In this document: piece after piece, positions 16,835-25,092 of the stretch | Layout: every line of letters begins with the position of its first letter | Position numbering within the stretch: the stretch's first letter is position 1 | Source: an uncultured Granulosicoccaceae bacterium | GTDB taxonomy: Bacteria > Pseudomonadota > Gammaproteobacteria > Granulosicoccales > Granulosicoccaceae | Assembly (NCBI GenBank): GCA_937923745.1 | Contig: CALDUO010000016.1 | Coordinates: 1-45,120 of the forward strand | Reading direction: 5' to 3' | Length of the DNA: 45,120 nt | Made by a program: the position numbers and the translations under genes | The notes under the pieces: generated by a model | The model's database searches: none | Told to the model about the DNA's origin: nothing | Seen by the model: the letters and a program-made list of their open reading frames with translations, nothing else

Positions 16835-17832
16835 GCGCGAATCCTCGTCTTAAAGGAGTCGTATCCAACCGCTGCCAGCAAAATTGCGCCGGTGAGCATC
16901 TGTTGCACAAACTGGGATATGCCCATCAAGGTCAAACCGACCAGAATGATGCCCAACAAAAAAGCACCCAGCACCGGGCCAAGAACATTTCCTTTACCAC
17001 CTTGAAGTCGTGTTCCTCCGATAACTGCGGCCGCGATGACTGTCAGCTCCATACCAATGCCAAGCGATTCGGTAGACGTAGTGAGCCGGGATACGAGCAG
17101 TACAGCCCCTATTCCGGTCAGTAGCCCCGACAGCATGTAGGCAGAAACTGTTATCAGCTTAACCGGCAAACCCGCGAGACGAGCTGCTTCATAGTTTCCA
17201 CCGGTCGCCTTCAGCGCAGTGCCATAGGGAGAATGTGAGAGCAAAATGTAGAGCGCGAACATAACGCTCAAAAGCACAAAGAAGGACACCGGAATCCAAG
17301 GGAGACTAACGAGACGGTCAAGCCCGCTCCACGCGCCAACATCATGGAATTCGCTAAGTTGGCTTATCGCCGGATCCCGCAAAGGTGTTGTCGCCAGTTC
17401 GGGCTGCAGTTGTCTGCCGGATATGGCGTATACCAGGCCACGATAACCTGCAAGGGTTGCTAGCGTTGCAACGAAAGGCTGAAGTTTAAAATAGGCAATT
17501 AAAATACCGTTAAAGGCGCCAGCCACAGACGCGATAAGAATGCCTGCCGCTATGGCGATCCAACCCGGAAGCTCCAGCAGCAGCATGCAATCGAACACTA
17601 TCATACCGGTCAGTGCCAGAATGGAACCCGTGCTTAGATCAATGCCTCTGGCCATGATCGGAAACATCTGGCCCAATGCGATAATGGCAATGAACGAGTA
17701 CCCAGCGAGAATATTTTCAGCGTTGGTGAGTGTGGCAAAATTATTGGCAAAGACCAGAAAGAACACAGTCAGTGACGTAAAAAACAGGATCAGACCAAGG
17801 TTCGGTATACGCCTAAACACGTTGCTTCGCAC
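16831..17832 (-). CDS. ribose-type sugar ABC transporter permease (first)
   Basis: BPD_transp_2 permease of 333 aa. It contains MARGIDLSTGSILALTG and IGGTRLQGGKGNVLGPVLGA, the two signature loops of RbsC-type proteins. It follows the binding-protein gene after 67 bases that hold a strong hairpin, and overlaps the ATPase gene by four bases. It is clearly diverged from the second permease of the operon, so the two are not a recent duplication. Confidence 0.89.
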   Translation of the reverse strand: MRSNVFRRIPNLGLILFFTSLTVFFLVFANNFATLTNAENILAGYSFIAIIALGQMFPIMARGIDLSTGSILALTGMIVFDCMLLLELPGWIAIAAGILIASVAGAFNGILIAYFKLQPFVATLATLAGYRGLVYAISGRQLQPELATTPLRDPAISQLSEFHDVGAWSGLDRLVSLPWIPVSFFVLLSVMFALYILLSHSPYGTALKATGGNYEAARLAGLPVKLITVSAYMLSGLLTGIGAVLLVSRLTTSTESLGIGMELTVIAAAVIGGTRLQGGKGNVLGPVLGAFLLGIILVGLTLMGISQFVQQMLTGAILLAAVGYDSFKTRIRA

Positions 17833-17852
17833 TGTTAAATAATTTCTGCAGT

Positions 17853-17883
17853 CAGGTTGACGGGATTAAACCCCGTCAACCTG
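17853..17883 (-). terminator. intra-operon hairpin after the sugar-binding-protein gene
   Basis: CAGGTTGACGGG (17853-17864) pairs perfectly with CCCGTCAACCTG (17872-17883) around a 7-base loop: a 12-bp GC-rich stem with no T-run on the minus strand. Placed between binding protein and permease, it fits an RNA-stabilising or partial-attenuation element that keeps the binding protein more abundant, as in malE-malF type operons. The role is inferred. Confidence 0.7.
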
Positions 17884-17899
17884 CATTTGGGTCGAAGGA

Positions 17900-18922
17900 T
17901 CACCAGCGCTGTGCAGTTTGAATATCACCCACATTATCTGCTGTTGCGATAACATAAGGCATCAGAAGCTGTCCTTGAGACTGGAAATCCCTCGCAGAAA
18001 CCCCTCCTGTAGCCAGCACCGTCGCAGCGGAGGCAGCAAACCGGCCTTGCTGATAGACATCGGTATATTGCGTACCGGTTAATTCCCCGTTTTCGATGGA
18101 CTCCAGTGCGTCTTTCTCACCATCGTTGCCAAAGATAGTCATTTTGTCCAACACGCCTTTCTGTTTTGCCACATCGACTGCACCCAGTGCCATCGAATCG
18201 TTAACACCGTAGACGCCGGTAAGATTCGGGTTGGAAGCGAGGATGGTATTTAACACGTCTTGCGCCTTTTTCCGTGACCACTCGGCATTCACGTCAGCGA
18301 CTATTTTTATGTCCGGGTGGTGTTTGGCCATACCTTCGATAAAACCGTTTGTTCGTTGATCACGAATGATTATTCCGGGAGGCGCATTCAGAATAGCCAC
18401 TTCACCGGCGCCACCCATTTTTTCGCCCATTGTTTTTGCGATGTCCATTGCACCAAAAAAATGATTCATCTCAACATGTGCAGCGTGCTCTTCGGTCGCA
18501 TCTATATTAAGCGTGATCACAGAAATGCCACGGCGTTTGGCGGAGGCAATGGAGGGAGCAAGCGCTACAGAGTCGATGGGCTGCAGGAATATGACTTTTG
18601 CGCCATCGTTGATCAGGGTTTCCATCAGGCTGACCTGTACTTCTACTTTGTTCTGCCCATCCAGTAATTGGTACTCAACACCTTGCTGCGGCCCCAAGAC
18701 TTCCTCAATCCCCTTGCTCCACGCGTTGGGTACGGTATGCGGCATCCATTGAATAAAAGCCATTTTATGCGGGCCATCTGTCGCTGCTCTCGCAGTTCCG
18801 CCCGTAGAATTCAGCGGCAGAGTCGGCACCACCATGGCGGAACCGACGACGGCGCTGCCAAGTGCAGCAGTTTTAATAAATTGGCGCCTGTTGCCAGGCT
18901 TCTTTTCGTTTGATTGAGACAT
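17900..18922 (-). CDS. ribose/sugar ABC transporter substrate-binding protein, Tat signal
   Basis: Periplasmic binding protein of the RbsB/peripla_BP_4 type, 340 aa. The N-terminus has NRRQFIKTAALGSAVVG, a twin-arginine motif (RRxFxK) followed by a hydrophobic stretch and an AxA-like site near GTARA, so export in folded form by Tat is likely. Later features fit the sugar-binding fold: LQPIDSVALAPSIASAKRRG, GVYGVNDSMALGAVDVAKQKG and ENGELTGTQYTD. It lies 23 bases after the SMP-30 gene in the same operon. The ligand is unknown; the lactonase suggests a sugar that is oxidised to a lactone. Confidence 0.89.
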   Translation of the reverse strand: MSQSNEKKPGNRRQFIKTAALGSAVVGSAMVVPTLPLNSTGGTARAATDGPHKMAFIQWMPHTVPNAWSKGIEEVLGPQQGVEYQLLDGQNKVEVQVSLMETLINDGAKVIFLQPIDSVALAPSIASAKRRGISVITLNIDATEEHAAHVEMNHFFGAMDIAKTMGEKMGGAGEVAILNAPPGIIIRDQRTNGFIEGMAKHHPDIKIVADVNAEWSRKKAQDVLNTILASNPNLTGVYGVNDSMALGAVDVAKQKGVLDKMTIFGNDGEKDALESIENGELTGTQYTDVYQQGRFAASAATVLATGGVSARDFQSQGQLLMPYVIATADNVGDIQTAQRW

Positions 18923-18945
18923 TTTAATCCTCCAGTGAGTTTTTG

Positions 18946-19836
18946 CTATTTTGACGACTTGGCGTCAAGCCATTCCTTACCTCTGACGCCTGTGTAAACT
19001 GCATAAAGTGACGTAGTTGCTGTGATAAAAAGCCGATTGCCTTCTGGCCCTCCAAATGTCAGGTTCGCGACAGTTTCAGGCACCGGCAGATGGGCGATCT
19101 GACTGCCATCAGCGGCGATGACCTCGATGCCTCTTGCAGACGAACACCACACATTGTCGTGCTCGTCTACACACATTCCATCAGGGACTCCATAAGCTAC
19201 CTCGTAGAACACACGCTGGTTAGACAACGATCCGCCTGCGGCGACGTCAAACGCATAGACATGATGGAATCCATCGGAGAAATGGGAGTGACTGGAATCA
19301 GCAACATAGAGTGTTTTCTCATCGATAGAGAAAGCCAGTCCGTTTGGCATGTAGAGACTGTCGCAGGCGATCGAAATGTTTCCGTTTTGCGGATCGACCC
19401 TGTACACCTGACAACCGGGTTGCTCTGAAGCGCGCGGGTGACCCTCTCGCTCACTTAAGATGCCGTATGAGGGATCTGTAAACCACATTGCACCATCATC
19501 AGATACTACAACGTCGTTAGGTGAATTCAACCGGCTGTGATTGTATGTTGATGCGATTATCGTCCGGCTGCCATCGCCTTCGATTCTTACGACAGCGTTG
19601 GTGAGATGTTCGCAACTGATGCGCCGTCCTGCTGAGTCACACGTGTTACCGTTGGTATAGTTGGATTGCTGATCGAGCACCCTGACACCAAGACCCGGCA
19701 CCCATTGCAATAGCTGGCTGTTTGGGATATCCGAAAATATTAGCGTGTCATGCGCTGGAAAATACGCCGGACCTTCAGCCCATTCCATTCCGGAGTGCAG
19801 TTTTTCCAGTGCGGCGTTCGACAATAACACGGTCAT
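18946..19836 (-). CDS. SMP-30/gluconolactonase-family lactonase
   Basis: Six-bladed beta-propeller hydrolase that opens sugar lactones to sugar acids using a bound divalent metal. Family features are the N-terminal EWAEGPAYF with the first metal-ligand Glu, RLNSPNDVVVSDDGAMWFTDPSYG, YMPNGLAFSIDEKTLYVADS and YGVPDGMCVDEHDNVW with the Asp ligand. It is 296 aa with no signal peptide, so it acts in the cytoplasm. It is first in the sugar-transporter operon and divergent from the kinase gene. No clear Shine-Dalgarno sequence is seen before ATG 19836. Confidence 0.87.
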   Translation of the reverse strand: MTVLLSNAALEKLHSGMEWAEGPAYFPAHDTLIFSDIPNSQLLQWVPGLGVRVLDQQSNYTNGNTCDSAGRRISCEHLTNAVVRIEGDGSRTIIASTYNHSRLNSPNDVVVSDDGAMWFTDPSYGILSEREGHPRASEQPGCQVYRVDPQNGNISIACDSLYMPNGLAFSIDEKTLYVADSSHSHFSDGFHHVYAFDVAAGGSLSNQRVFYEVAYGVPDGMCVDEHDNVWCSSARGIEVIAADGSQIAHLPVPETVANLTFGGPEGNRLFITATTSLYAVYTGVRGKEWLDAKSSK

Positions 19837-20090
19837 TTTTGGTTATGCCAATGTCCTTTTCGAAGGAGATATCCGCTGAGTATCATAAGCTGAGAGAGTC
19901 AGCGAGCAGTGACCAACACCTTAACAGCGAGCGTAAACGCCGTATATGTGGATTGGCGCAGAATAACTACGGGAATCCGCAGTACGTGTTTCGGGTATTC
20001 GCTACGCCTTCTTCGGCAGACTATCTGCGCCCGATACGTTAATTGACTTTCTGGCGCCAAGATGAAAAAACCTGTGGTAGGCTAAGAATC

Positions 20091-21290
20091 ATGTCAATTA
20101 TCAGCAGCGATTGCACTTTATCTGTAGACGAAATCATCAATGTCGCCACTGCGGTCGCCGGGCGCTGGACACTGGCTGAAGTCATTCAGTCGGTATCAGG
20201 TGATGTCGTATCGTTTCTAACGCACGATCACTTCGATGCTGCAATTTTATTGGAAGACGGTCAGTTGTTACAGACCTTCGAGACGGGCCTTAATACCGAA
20301 TGGGGTGGGGCCACACGATCGGTGAGCGACAGCCCTATTCGAGAGATATTTCTGAATAATGTCGAGTATATCGTTACGCCAGATGCCCACAACGATAAGC
20401 AGTTTCAAAAAGAAGGTATGTACACGGCACCTATCTTCAAGGCAAATCTCAGAGCTCGCCTACATGTTGCCATGCTTATTTCAGGCAAAGTCATCGGTGC
20501 TCTGTCTTTCTCCAGAACCACTACCACTGCTTACACAAAGAATGATATCGCCAATGCATTGGTGATTAGCCGGATCATCAGTCCGTATGCACACGGATTA
20601 CTGCAGTCTGACCAGATCAACCAGGCGCGGTTGGCTGCAGAGCGCGAAGCGCAGTTACGTGAGGGGCTACTGACCGGTGCCAAGGTGTTGGCCGGTAATC
20701 TTGAAAAAAACAGAGCGCAAATGGGCATGGAACTGCATGATCAAACACTGGCTGATCTGTCACGCATTTCGCGAACCCTACAAGATAAAGAAAAACTGAA
20801 TGTGGTTGAACTCAGTGAGCTGAAATCAGACGTTATCCACTGCCTCACCGAACTGAGACGAATAGTTGATGCTGCCCGACCATCCGTGCTGGAATTGTTT
20901 GGGCTGGCGGAAGCTGTACGACATTTGGTAGAGAAAGAAAGTGCCATTCGGCCTAACACCGAGCTGACGTTTGAACAGCATCTGCCAGAAACGGTGAGCG
21001 CTTATTCTGACGATATTGAGTTTGGTTTTTACCGAATTGCTCAGGAGGCAATTCACAATGCGTTCAAACACTCGGGTGCCAGCCGCATTCATGTTGAATT
21101 GTTCGAGGATAACGAATCTATGGCATTGTCAGTGGTAGATAATGGCTGTGGCTTGGAGCGTAGTCAGGAACACAATCGTGGTGGGCTTTTTAATATGCAG
21201 ACGCGTGCAGCTCTTTTCGGGGCACGTCTGGAGATAGACTCAGTCGAACCCTCTGGCACACGTGTTTTTCTGACCGCACCCATCACATAA
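20091..21290 (+). CDS. soluble GAF-domain sensor histidine kinase (NarL-partner type)
   Basis: Sensor kinase of 399 aa from ATG 20091; an in-frame TTG at 20043 would add 16 residues. Residues about 15-175 are GAF-like. A helical linker (about 180-210) leads to the HisKA_3 segment MGMELHDQTLADL, whose His (about 216) is the phosphorylation site. The ATPase domain follows, with N-box FYRIAQEAIHNAFKHSGA and G-box VVDNGCGL. No transmembrane segment is visible, so it senses a cytoplasmic signal. It precedes its response regulator by 23 bases and is divergent from the lactonase/sugar ABC operon, its most likely target. Confidence 0.88.
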   Translation: MSIISSDCTLSVDEIINVATAVAGRWTLAEVIQSVSGDVVSFLTHDHFDAAILLEDGQLLQTFETGLNTEWGGATRSVSDSPIREIFLNNVEYIVTPDAHNDKQFQKEGMYTAPIFKANLRARLHVAMLISGKVIGALSFSRTTTTAYTKNDIANALVISRIISPYAHGLLQSDQINQARLAAEREAQLREGLLTGAKVLAGNLEKNRAQMGMELHDQTLADLSRISRTLQDKEKLNVVELSELKSDVIHCLTELRRIVDAARPSVLELFGLAEAVRHLVEKESAIRPNTELTFEQHLPETVSAYSDDIEFGFYRIAQEAIHNAFKHSGASRIHVELFEDNESMALSVVDNGCGLERSQEHNRGGLFNMQTRAALFGARLEIDSVEPSGTRVFLTAPIT

Positions 21291-21313
21291 CAATCCAATC
21301 GTTCAGGATACAC

Positions 21314-22048
21314 ATGACTTTCACAGTATTGATTGTAGAAGATGATGATCTTCACAGACGGTTTCTCTATGAAACCATCATGGAAACCGAACTGGGACAA
21401 AAAGAAGTTGCTGAAGCCAAAGATGGCGAAGAGGCTATTGTTTTGCTACAAAATTGTGATTACTCCAGTATCGTTCTGGATCTTCAAATGCCGGGGAGAT
21501 CCGGTGTTGATGTAGCGCGTACGGCATGGGCGAAAAATCCGGCGACACCTATTTTGTTCTGGTCAAACTATGCTGATGAGGCTTATGTGCGTGGCATTTA
21601 CAGAGTAGCTCCTGAAAATGCCAACTATGGTTATTTACTAAAATCTACTTCCAGCCAATTATTAAAACGTACTATATCGGGTGTATTTTTGGAGGGTCAA
21701 ACGATCATTGATCGCGCCGTCAGTTTGTCACGCGATAACACTGAAGCGAGTCCTGATCTGAATGCTGCGGAATATGAGGTATTGGTGGATATTGCTATAG
21801 GTCTTACTGACAGCGCTATCGCTGAGTACCGGAGCATCTCGGTAAGGGCGGTTCAGGCAAGACTCAAAGGCGTATACGAGAAGTTGGGTGTTGCTGAGGT
21901 CGCTTCGACCAAAGGAGGCACCAGCGCCATGAACCGCCGAACCAGAGCTGTTGCCAATGCGCTGGCAGACAGAAAAATCAACTCCAAAATACTTGATATG
22001 GCAGAAAAAGAACTCTGTGTTCATGGTCTCGGCCATTTCCTGGATTGA
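21314..22048 (+). CDS. LuxR/NarL-type response regulator
   Basis: Receiver domain (1-125) with acidic residues VEDDD, phospho-acceptor Asp56 in SIVLDLQMPG, a switch Ser in LFWSNY and conserved Lys in YLLKSTS. The C-terminal LuxR-type helix-turn-helix (about 150-195) reads LNAAEYEVLVDIAIGLTDSA followed by ISVRAVQARLKGVYEKLGV. A further 45 residues follow it (NRRTRAVANALADRK onward), more than the usual NarL tail. At 244 aa it is longer than the typical 210-220. It is cotranscribed with the upstream kinase and probably regulates the divergent sugar operon. Confidence 0.88.
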   Translation: MTFTVLIVEDDDLHRRFLYETIMETELGQKEVAEAKDGEEAIVLLQNCDYSSIVLDLQMPGRSGVDVARTAWAKNPATPILFWSNYADEAYVRGIYRVAPENANYGYLLKSTSSQLLKRTISGVFLEGQTIIDRAVSLSRDNTEASPDLNAAEYEVLVDIAIGLTDSAIAEYRSISVRAVQARLKGVYEKLGVAEVASTKGGTSAMNRRTRAVANALADRKINSKILDMAEKELCVHGLGHFLD

Positions 22049-22370
22049 ATGTAGCGGCGTTTTTTCGTGTTAATAGCTGGAGCATTTAGCCTACATTATC
22101 CCTAAAAGGTTTGCCTCCCCTGGCAGAGCGCCTCGACAGCCGCTATAGGCAGATTGTTCGATTGAGCGAGAGTCAACGCTAACTACGGCTTAATCTCAAT
22201 CGGGTGATCAGCACAGGCACGCTGCTTGTGGTGGCAAACAGAAAACCGGTGTGCTGGATTCATCACTGCGTTCGCAGGCATTGAATTGCGCGTTAACCTC
22301 TGATGTTTCGTAACGCTGTGTCGCCCCAAGGTCAATAATGCAAGCCGGGCGTTTAGCCCATCACAACGGC
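22049..22370. other. 322-bp intergenic region, convergent genes
   Basis: Lies between the response-regulator stop and the end of the GH114 gene on the other strand. I see only weak short hairpins, such as GGGC/GCCC near 22346, no convincing terminator, and no reading frame or RNA gene I can support. Confidence 0.5.
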
Positions 22371-24149
22371 CTACCGACAGGGCTGATAACGGCTACCATC
22401 AAGCGCTTGATTCGCATTATAAAAAGACAAGTCAAACCGGTTTGACGCTGCATTATTACACCAGTTTCTATTTACCGTGTTCTGATACTGGGCAATATAA
22501 ACCGCCTTGTTGCGTGAAATGAACGGGGTCAGTCTGAAGCATTCAGAATACGTGTAACAACTCTCGTTCATTGCCCAATCGAACACATCATAGAGCCTGC
22601 CCGTGGCAATTAAATCAACGGTGTTTTTCAGACCGATAGACAACCCAAGCGCGTGGGCTTCTCTGGCAAGAAATTTTAAATAGTCAATCTGTTGTGCCGC
22701 GGTAATATTCAAACCCGACTGAGCCTGATAGGCGTCAGTGTTATCAGGCTCTACCGCATCGCAACCTGCATTAGCCGCCCGCACCAGTCGGCTTTTCATG
22801 ACACTGCGGACATTGGAAGAACGAATGTTCAGGTAGTATTCGCCTGGCCAGTTACCCAACGCCTTGCCGATATCTGTCGAGAAATTAAATCGCCCTGCAT
22901 CAGAACGCCACGACTCATAACTACCGGCACTGAAGTAACAGATGACTTTCTTACCGCGGGACTTCAATAATCTGATTAGCCCGTTTCGCTCGTTATCTTC
23001 AAGATCGAACCCGAATACATCCACATTACGGCTTGCGTCAATACTTCCCTGCAACTGCCAGTACAATTTGCCGCCCGGGGTGAATCGGGTACGATTTGTT
23101 ACGGTAGCAACTGGCGTCACAGTGGTCGTAGTCACTGATTGCGTGGTGCTCGAGGCTGTTGTAGTGGTTACTGGCGTAGTCGCGATAGGCGCAGTGAGGG
23201 TCACCACGGGTGCTGGTGCTGTTGTCACTCCGCCCTGTCCAATCGCGACCGAGACCCATGCTTGTCGCGCCGGTGAATTACCCACAACCACATCATAGGC
23301 AAAGTTCGCACGACCCGTGTAATTGGTCGGTGGTCGATAAACCACATTGTTTCCTTCGATATACGCACGACCACTCCCGGGCGCACCCACATGACGGATA
23401 TACAGTGAACCGCTTAAACCGTTAAGTCTGTCGTTACTCAGTACAGGTATGCGGATCGGTGTATTGACGGGTGTTGCGACGGTGTCGTTGGTTGCTATGG
23501 GTGCCTGCAATGACAGATTAGTGGTGGGTGACAACGTGCCATTACCACCCCAGTAATCAAGTTTGACTCTATCAATGCTGAGTGAGCCACTGCCCGCATC
23601 GGAATCAAGCGTCAATAGCATTGAAGTTTTGCGCGTTGCCTCACCCACGGTGGATGGAAGTGGAAAACTGACAGAGGAAATGCCGCAACCACCAGTCAGA
23701 TAACACCGCACATTACCCAGTAGTTTTGCACCTGTGCCGCTCGCCTGTGTTAACCAGACTCTATACACACCACGCTGCTGAGACTTGACATTAATGACTA
23801 TCTGTCCGCCGGCGTACACAGGGACACCAGACAAATGAAATGACAGGTCCGTGCTCGACCGCCCATAGGCATTAGGCAACAACGTCATGGTCAGTCCATC
23901 AACGGCACGTAAGGCAGTCGATTGCCCCTGCACGGTACCTCTATCAACGGATTCTAGCGTTGCAGGCACCTGACCTGCGCTGGCTGTCAGCGGCAGGCTA
24001 GCCCACAATGCCACTACACAAGCGATCCGACTGACCCATCGCGCAGTCGACTGCGATGGGTTTATCCAGCCAGAGAATCTGCGGCACGGTACCCGCCCAT
24101 ATCTGTAACTGTGAGAACAACAACGTTTTGTGAGAAGGGTTGTGATCAT
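22371..24149 (-). CDS. secreted GH114-type glycosidase (endo-alpha-1,4-polygalactosaminidase family)
   Basis: Multidomain secreted protein of 592 aa from ATG 24149; another start lies at 24215. A signal sequence (RIACVVALWASLPLTASAG) is followed by a beta-rich, carbohydrate-binding-like module of about 150 residues. Next is a cadherin/Ig-like module starting NDTVATPVNTPIRIPVLSND, then a Thr/Val/Pro linker. The C-terminal 220 residues form the GH114 TIM barrel, with FGFDLEDNERNGLI, KVICYFSAGSYESWR, CDAVEPDNTDAYQ and IGLKNTVDLI. Characterised members cleave galactosaminogalactan-like polymers, so attack on an amino-sugar exopolysaccharide or biofilm is plausible. It stands alone, without sugar-processing neighbours. 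Confidence 0.85.
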   Translation of the reverse strand: MITTLLTKRCCSHSYRYGRVPCRRFSGWINPSQSTARWVSRIACVVALWASLPLTASAGQVPATLESVDRGTVQGQSTALRAVDGLTMTLLPNAYGRSSTDLSFHLSGVPVYAGGQIVINVKSQQRGVYRVWLTQASGTGAKLLGNVRCYLTGGCGISSVSFPLPSTVGEATRKTSMLLTLDSDAGSGSLSIDRVKLDYWGGNGTLSPTTNLSLQAPIATNDTVATPVNTPIRIPVLSNDRLNGLSGSLYIRHVGAPGSGRAYIEGNNVVYRPPTNYTGRANFAYDVVVGNSPARQAWVSVAIGQGGVTTAPAPVVTLTAPIATTPVTTTTASSTTQSVTTTTVTPVATVTNRTRFTPGGKLYWQLQGSIDASRNVDVFGFDLEDNERNGLIRLLKSRGKKVICYFSAGSYESWRSDAGRFNFSTDIGKALGNWPGEYYLNIRSSNVRSVMKSRLVRAANAGCDAVEPDNTDAYQAQSGLNITAAQQIDYLKFLAREAHALGLSIGLKNTVDLIATGRLYDVFDWAMNESCYTYSECFRLTPFISRNKAVYIAQYQNTVNRNWCNNAASNRFDLSFYNANQALDGSRYQPCR

Positions 24150-24285
24150 GTTATTGCTCTGCTCATACCAGTAGATAGTGACGATACAGCAGCGTAACGG
24201 AAACACAGTGATCAATAGGGAATGCGTTCACAGTCCCTTAAAACAGTTCTTACATAAACACGATAGTTGTGGCGTGCGTTCGGGT

Positions 24286-25092
24286 TTAGCGGGCAAACGC
24301 CGCCTTCATGGCCTGCAGCGTTTCCTCGGGCTGCTCTGCCATCATCATGTGACCTGAGTCTGCCAAACGAGTCACAACGGCATCGGGGAATTTTTCAGCC
24401 AGCGAAGCAGCCAGTTTCGGCGATGTCATTTTGTCTTTCATACCCACGATCAGCGAGGTCTTTGCGGTAACCAAACCGGCCGTATCAAAACCGGTTTCAT
24501 ATTCATGACATGCGCGCATGTCGTGATACATCACATCATCCCCTGCCTGCGCCATTAACGCCAACGCAGTATTTAAAACACTCACCCCTGCAATCGGATT
24601 ACCGCCTAAGCGTGATGCGTAGGCATGTCCGAATATAGCGACGATATCACGCGACAGCGGTTCATTGGCTTTAGCTGCGTCCAATAACGGATCACCCACA
24701 CGCATGGGAACAGCTGTACCCAGCAACGCCAAATGACTTAAGTGATAATCGCCTTTTGTCGCAGCCTCAAGACAGATTAATGATCCCATGCTATGCCCGG
24801 CCAGAATCACAGAGTCAGTGTTAACTTTCGTTACCGCCTGATCCACCAGTGCAGCTAACCAGGTACCCATATCAGCTATGGAAGTCAGTAGAGGACCCTC
24901 GCTGCGGGCATGCCCGGACAAATCGGGTGCCAACACGTTATAACCGGTGCGGGCAAAATACCGGGTATAGAGAGTCCAGACGGTATGGTCCATGGATGCA
25001 CCATGCATCAGACACAGCAACGGTTTACCTGGCGCCCAATCAACGCCACCGGTCGAGACGTAGGTTTTGTGTCCGTTGACGCTAAGCTCCAT
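24286..25092 (-). CDS. alpha/beta-fold hydrolase
   Basis: Single-domain alpha/beta hydrolase of 268 aa without signal peptide. The oxyanion region is LMHGASMDHTVW, the nucleophile elbow GHSMGS (Ser101), the acid probably Asp in GMKDKM and the His in SGHMMMAEQPEE. Its ATG overlaps the stop of the sulfhydrylase gene (TAATG), so translation is probably coupled. Despite that link it lacks MetX features and is too short for homoserine acetyltransferase. The substrate is unknown. Confidence 0.84.
   Translation of the reverse strand: MELSVNGHKTYVSTGGVDWAPGKPLLCLMHGASMDHTVWTLYTRYFARTGYNVLAPDLSGHARSEGPLLTSIADMGTWLAALVDQAVTKVNTDSVILAGHSMGSLICLEAATKGDYHLSHLALLGTAVPMRVGDPLLDAAKANEPLSRDIVAIFGHAYASRLGGNPIAGVSVLNTALALMAQAGDDVMYHDMRACHEYETGFDTAGLVTAKTSLIVGMKDKMTSPKLAASLAEKFPDAVVTRLADSGHMMMAEQPEETLQAMKAAFAR

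Noticed and set aside
22049..22370. Possible small RNA in the convergent gap after the response regulator
   Set aside because: No promoter-hairpin-T-run combination or known RNA motif is visible.
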